Positions 60,818-64,000 of a stretch of DNA of 64,000 bases are shown here, piece after piece. Under the pieces are notes generated by a model that ran no database searches, was not told where the DNA came from, and worked only from the letters and a program-made list of their open reading frames with translations. Source of the stretch: an uncultured Bacteroidales bacterium. GTDB taxonomy: Bacteria > Bacteroidota > Bacteroidia > Bacteroidales > Bacteroidaceae. Each line of letters starts with the position of its first letter. Position 1 is the stretch's first letter. The position numbers and the translations under genes are program-made. The DNA is taken from positions 124,001-188,000 of the forward strand of contig CADBWR010000008.1 of assembly GCA_902798425.1 (NCBI GenBank). Reading direction: 5' to 3'.

Positions 60818-61405
60818 TTAGAACTTCACCTGTGGTGCTTTCTCGGCACCAGCCTCTGCCTCAAACTTATCCATCTTCTCGAAACCAAACATACCTGCCA
60901 GCAGGTTCTTCGGGAACTTGCGGATAACAATGTTATACTGCTGTACAACACCATTGTACGTATTGCGGGCCTCGTTGATGCGGTTTTCAGTACCCTCCAG
61001 CTGCTTCTGCAAATCGCGGAAGTTCTCGTTGGCCTTCAGGTCGGGGTAGTTCTCCTGGATAGCAATCAGACGACCGAGGGCGGCACCTAACTCACCCTGG
61101 GCCTGCTGGAACTGCTTCAGTTTCTCAGGCGTCATGTTGGTGGGGTCGAGCGTGACCTGTGTAGCCTTAGAACGAGCGGCGACGACGCCTTCCAGGGTCT
61201 CCTTCTCATGAGCGGCATAGCCCTTGACGACCTCCACCAGATTGGGGATGAGGTCGGCACGACGCTGGTAGGTTGACTGTACGTTAGCCAGCGCAGTAGT
61301 GGCTTTCTCCTGCTCGCTGACCATAGAGTTGTAAGCACTGGCAGCCCAACCGCCGATGAGGACAACTGCTGCGATAATTCCGATAAGTGTTTTGTTCAGT
61401 TTCAT
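60818..61405 (-). CDS. lemA: LemA family protein
   Basis: LemA proteins are membrane-anchored helical-bundle proteins of uncertain function, often next to TPM-domain genes as here. The 195-residue product has an N-terminal hydrophobic anchor (LIGIIAAVVLIGGWAASAY) and the family core YQRRADLIPNLVEVVKGYAAHEK, followed by coiled helices. It is probably co-transcribed with the TPM gene upstream across a repeat-filled 100-bp spacer. Confidence 0.93.
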   Translation of the reverse strand: MKLNKTLIGIIAAVVLIGGWAASAYNSMVSEQEKATTALANVQSTYQRRADLIPNLVEVVKGYAAHEKETLEGVVAARSKATQVTLDPTNMTPEKLKQFQQAQGELGAALGRLIAIQENYPDLKANENFRDLQKQLEGTENRINEARNTYNGVVQQYNIVIRKFPKNLLAGMFGFEKMDKFEAEAGAEKAPQVKF

Positions 61406-61451
61406 ATCTTATTATTTTAATGTTTATCTCTTCACTTGACGATTTGACTAT

Positions 61452-61501
61452 TTGCCTGTGCGGTAGCAAATTCTTCACTCTTCACTCTTCACTCTTCACT
61501 T
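61452..61501 (-). repeat. TTCACTC tandem repeat in the TPM-lemA spacer
   Basis: Several copies of TTCACTC follow a sequence (61460-61485) identical over 26 nt to part of iorA (53737-53762). It ends just after the TPM stop codon. Confidence 0.85.
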
Positions 61502-61505
61502 TCTC

Positions 61506-62633
61506 TTACCACCTCGACGTGGCTCCACCGCCACCAAAGCTGCCTCCGCCAAAGGAGCCTCCACTGAAGCCACCGCCTCCGCCGCCTCCGAAGCCTCCGC
61601 CGCCTCCAAAGCCACCGAAACCACCTCCAGAGGAACTGCTGTGGGTAGCAACATAGAATGGATTGGCTAATAGTGCCAACATACCGAATTGATTCAGCCA
61701 GTGGTATTTGCGGTTCAGTAGGAGGAAAAAGATGCACCAACTCATGAGGAATAAGAAGGTGAAGCTGATAGCGCTTTCGGTCTGGTCGTCTATATCGTCT
61801 TCACTGCTGGCAGAAGATAGGGTGGGCAACTGCTTCTTTTCAAGGGTGGAGTAGAGTGCCTCTACAAGGTATATCATAGCACTGTCGGGCTGCTCTTTAC
61901 GCATAAAAGGTACTGCATATTTCTGCTCCAGTCGATGGCACTCAATATCGGTGAGATCGCCCTCCAACGAGCGTCCTGGCGAGATGTTCAGAGAACGGTC
62001 TCGGTAGCCAGAGACAATCATCAGTCCACGATCGCCATGCCCTACACCATACTTGTTGCCTACATCCTGTGCCAAGCGGAAAGGATCGTCATTGGCGATG
62101 TGGTTGACAAAGATGACAAGTGATTGTACACCTAAGTCATGGTTTAACTTTTGCAGCGTAACATTCAAGGAATGAACGGTTTGTGGCGAAAGTATATGGT
62201 CTGGATTAGACACGTACTGCGTGGAGTCCTGCAGATAAGGAATGGGAATGTTCTCTGCATCCCAATAGATGACTTCCGACGACGCGTCACCCCTCGCTGT
62301 CGTGGTCAGTGCTGTTGCTTGCGGCTCTTCGTCGTCAGGCAGTGCTGCCGTACAGCAAACCATCGCTGCCAAGACGCCTACTATAAAGACCCAGCCCCAC
62401 ATCTTGCGGGCTTTGGCCCAGGCAGGATGGGTGAATTTGTATTCGTCAGTGATGGCTTGACGCTTCTTTCGATATTCCAGAAGCAGTTGGTCATAGCGCC
62501 CAGAGTACTGCCTTCTCAGCTTATCGACACGACCTACCTGACCCTTCTCAAACTCAAAGGCGTCCTCCAAGGCATGGATAGCCTCGTTGTACTTGCTGGT
62601 CAGTGTGTCTATCGATAATCTGTACTCGTCCAT
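61506..62633 (-). CDS. TPM-domain membrane protein with glycine-rich tail
   Basis: The 375-residue product has an N-terminal coiled helical region, a transmembrane segment (MWGWVFIVGVLAAMVCC), a TPM domain (about 150-270, with GVQSLVIFVNHIANDD and NKYGVGHGDRGLMIV), a second hydrophobic hairpin, and a C-terminal tail of more than 40 residues made mostly of Gly, Ser and Phe. TPM proteins (PF04536) occur in photosystem repair factors and in LemA-linked bacterial loci; the biochemical role here is unknown. Confidence 0.85.
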   Translation of the reverse strand: MDEYRLSIDTLTSKYNEAIHALEDAFEFEKGQVGRVDKLRRQYSGRYDQLLLEYRKKRQAITDEYKFTHPAWAKARKMWGWVFIVGVLAAMVCCTAALPDDEEPQATALTTTARGDASSEVIYWDAENIPIPYLQDSTQYVSNPDHILSPQTVHSLNVTLQKLNHDLGVQSLVIFVNHIANDDPFRLAQDVGNKYGVGHGDRGLMIVSGYRDRSLNISPGRSLEGDLTDIECHRLEQKYAVPFMRKEQPDSAMIYLVEALYSTLEKKQLPTLSSASSEDDIDDQTESAISFTFLFLMSWCIFFLLLNRKYHWLNQFGMLALLANPFYVATHSSSSGGGFGGFGGGGGFGGGGGGGFSGGSFGGGSFGGGGATSRW

Positions 62634-62636
62634 TTT

Positions 62637-63383
62637 TTATTTCTCGTGCCAGAATTCCCAAGAGGCAAAAGCCTGTAGCAACAACATCTCCAGGCCGTTC
62701 TTGGTCTGGGCGCCATACTGGGCTCCACGCTTCATGAAGAGTGTCTCGTCAGGGTTGTAGATGAGGTCGTAGAGAATGGTGTGCGAGTCCATCGCCTCAT
62801 AGGGCAACTGCGGACAAACCTCCGTCTTGGGATACATGCCCAATGGGGTGCAGTTGACGATAACGTTGTACTCTTTGATGACTTCAGGGGTAATCGTCTC
62901 ATACTGGATGGTACCCGGACGCTCATAGCGACTGACAAAGACGGTTTCCAGTCCTAAGTGGCGCAGTCCAAAGTCGATGGCTTTCGATGCACCACCCGTA
63001 CCCAGAATGAGCGCCTTCTTGTGCCACTTCTTCTCAAGCATGGGATCTATGCTCTTCGTGAAGCCAATGACGTCACTGTTGTAACCCTTCAACTTGATAT
63101 TCTTGCCCTCGTGAATCACCTTGATGACATTGACGGCACCAATGGCTCTGGCCTCAGGTGATATACTGTCGAGATAGGGTATCACCTTCTCTTTATAGGG
63201 GATGGTGACATTCAACCCTTTGAGCTCTGGATTGGAGTTCAGCACCTCATCAAGGGCCTCGATGGTGGGAATCTCAAAGTTTTCATACACCGCATTGACA
63301 CCTTCGTCCTGGAAACGCTGATTGAAATAGCTGATAGAGAACGAGTGGCCTAGCGGGTAGCCTATAAGTCCGTACTTGTCCAT
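62637..63383 (-). CDS. aroE: Shikimate dehydrogenase
   Basis: AroE reduces 3-dehydroshikimate with NADPH in aromatic amino acid synthesis. The 248-residue product has GYPLGHSFSISYFNQRF, the catalytic Lys in NVTIPYKEKVIPYLD, and the dinucleotide motif LGTGGASKAIDFGLRHLG. It is slightly shorter than E. coli AroE (272) but complete. It lies 3 bp before the TPM gene and 79 bp after ubiE; that spacer consists of 9-nt tandem repeats. Confidence 0.94.
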   Translation of the reverse strand: MDKYGLIGYPLGHSFSISYFNQRFQDEGVNAVYENFEIPTIEALDEVLNSNPELKGLNVTIPYKEKVIPYLDSISPEARAIGAVNVIKVIHEGKNIKLKGYNSDVIGFTKSIDPMLEKKWHKKALILGTGGASKAIDFGLRHLGLETVFVSRYERPGTIQYETITPEVIKEYNVIVNCTPLGMYPKTEVCPQLPYEAMDSHTILYDLIYNPDETLFMKRGAQYGAQTKNGLEMLLLQAFASWEFWHEK

Positions 63384-63409
63384 AATCCTTATATTCTTAA
63401 TAACTACTT

Positions 63410-63458
63410 AACTTCTCTAACTTCTCTAACTTCTCTAACTTCTTACCTTCTTACCTTC
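63410..63458 (-). repeat. Tandem 9-nt repeats in the ubiE-aroE spacer
   Basis: Three copies of AACTTCTCT (63410-63436) pass into about three copies of CTTCTTACC. They occupy nearly the whole intergenic spacer. Confidence 0.85.
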
Positions 63459-63462
63459 TTAC

Positions 63463-64000
63463 CTACTTCATAGCTAAATACATCGTGCAGATGCCAAAGG
63501 TCAGCCGTCGGAACGAGGCCTCGGCAAAACCTGCCTTTTTCAGGATATCCATCATGCGCTCACCTTGCGGGAACGCCTCGATGGTCTTGGTGAGATAAGA
63601 GTAGGCGCTGGTGTCTTTGGAGATGAGTCGTCCGTAGACGGGCAGCACCGTATGCGAGTAGATGTGGAACAGTTGCTTCATGGGGAACGTGACGGGTGTC
63701 GTCAGTTCGATGATGCTCAGATGTCCGCCAGGCTTCAGCACACGGTACATCTCGCGCAGTCCTGCATCGAGGTCAGCAAAGTTGCGGATGCCAAAGGCCG
63801 CCGTGACAGCGTCGAAGGTGTTACTATTATAAGATAGGTGTAGACAGTCTTCCTTCTCAAAGGTCACCACCTGGTCCAAACCAAGTGCCTTGACTTTCTG
63901 TCGGCCTATCTCCATCATACCCTCGCTGATGTCTGCGCCTATCAACTGCTTGGGATGCAGCATCTGGGCAGCAAGGATGGCAAAGTCGCCCGTGCCGGTA
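63463..64000 (-). CDS. ubiE: Demethylmenaquinone methyltransferase UbiE/MenG (partial)
   Basis: This SAM-dependent enzyme makes menaquinone from demethylmenaquinone. The visible part has the SAM motif [12 protein letters not shown] running off the window edge, then [42 protein letters not shown] and the late [15 protein letters not shown]. The frame is open to the end of the window, so the N-terminus (about 60-70 residues) lies outside. An internal ATG at 63963 is not the true start. Confidence 0.92.
   Translation of the reverse strand, partial: TGTGDFAILAAQMLHPKQLIGADISEGMMEIGRQKVKALGLDQVVTFEKEDCLHLSYNSNTFDAVTAAFGIRNFADLDAGLREMYRVLKPGGHLSIIELTTPVTFPMKQLFHIYSHTVLPVYGRLISKDTSAYSYLTKTIEAFPQGERMMDILKKAGFAEASFRRLTFGICTMYLAMK

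Noticed and set aside
1..64000. tRNA or rRNA genes
   Set aside because: I saw no cloverleaf with a CCA-like end or rRNA core sequence; GTTCGAAAC near 41773 is an isolated T-loop-like string within the structured RNA.

Overview
The window is chromosomal DNA of a Bacteroidales bacterium, most likely a Prevotella-like member of the Prevotellaceae. At least sixteen transcription starts carry the Bacteroidetes -7 box TAnnTTTG, several with a TTTG -33 box 19-20 nt upstream. The primary sigma factor is the short form lacking region 1.1. Gene content also fits: an ilv operon with an embedded acyl-ACP thioesterase, DPE2-like 4-alpha-glucanotransferase, MetA, IorAB, and a GDP-mannose/GDP-fucose pathway. 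Base composition is balanced except for one clearly AT-rich restriction-modification island.

Layout. 1-6300 (+): ilvD-ilvB-ilvN-thioesterase, then ilvC with its own promoter and structured leader (branched-chain amino acid synthesis). 6375-10081 (-): recJ-recQ. 10257-12229 (-): ptb-buk. 12343-19407 (-): glnS, a TPR protein, a DedA membrane protein, and manC-gmd-fcl (mannose-1-P to GDP-L-fucose). 19408-19737: glnS promoter and an unannotated small RNA candidate. 19738-24646: mltG (-), malQ (+, frameshifted), a repeat-rich spacer and an M15 peptidase. 24737-28659 (+): an ABC-F ATPase with a damaged first Walker A motif, and an M13 peptidase. 28783-37446 (+): five tightly packed signalling genes. 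37495-41600 (+): metA, a U32 peptidase, a zinc-ribbon lipoprotein and a small unknown gene. 41663-42006: a long structured RNA, possibly 6S-like. 42303-45280 (+): a type II restriction-modification operon with Vsr. 45281-46442: a repeat-rich spacer and a GH31 remnant. 46599-51028: a porin-like gene and two tandem acyl-CoA synthetases. 51239-56317 (+): infC-rpmI-rplT (rplT frameshifted), then iorA-iorB-aminotransferase. 56388-64000 (-): the primary sigma gene with a coupled small secreted protein, htrA, purM, lemA, a TPM-domain protein, aroE and the 3' part of ubiE/menG.

The most interesting system is 28783-37446. It encodes a four-module zinc-ribbon protein, a membrane-anchored Ser/Thr kinase, a protein with four tandem AAA modules (the first degenerate), a zinc-ribbon/FHA adaptor and a PP2C phosphatase. 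The parts suggest a kinase/phosphatase switch read by the FHA domain and coupled to an AAA remodelling machine, with zinc ribbons as shared connectors. No secretion apparatus accompanies it, and its target is unknown.

The second theme is repeats. Short palindromic or tandem repeats fill many spacers, and several lie in frame inside genes: three in the U32 peptidase, one in iorA, one in the ABC-F linker and one in a lipoprotein signal peptide. Some supply start or stop codons. Two intergenic inverted repeats have GC-rich arms around AT-rich cores. Small disruptions in malQ, the ABC-F gene and rplT could be genuine or assembly errors; the one in rplT, normally an essential gene, makes read-level checking important.
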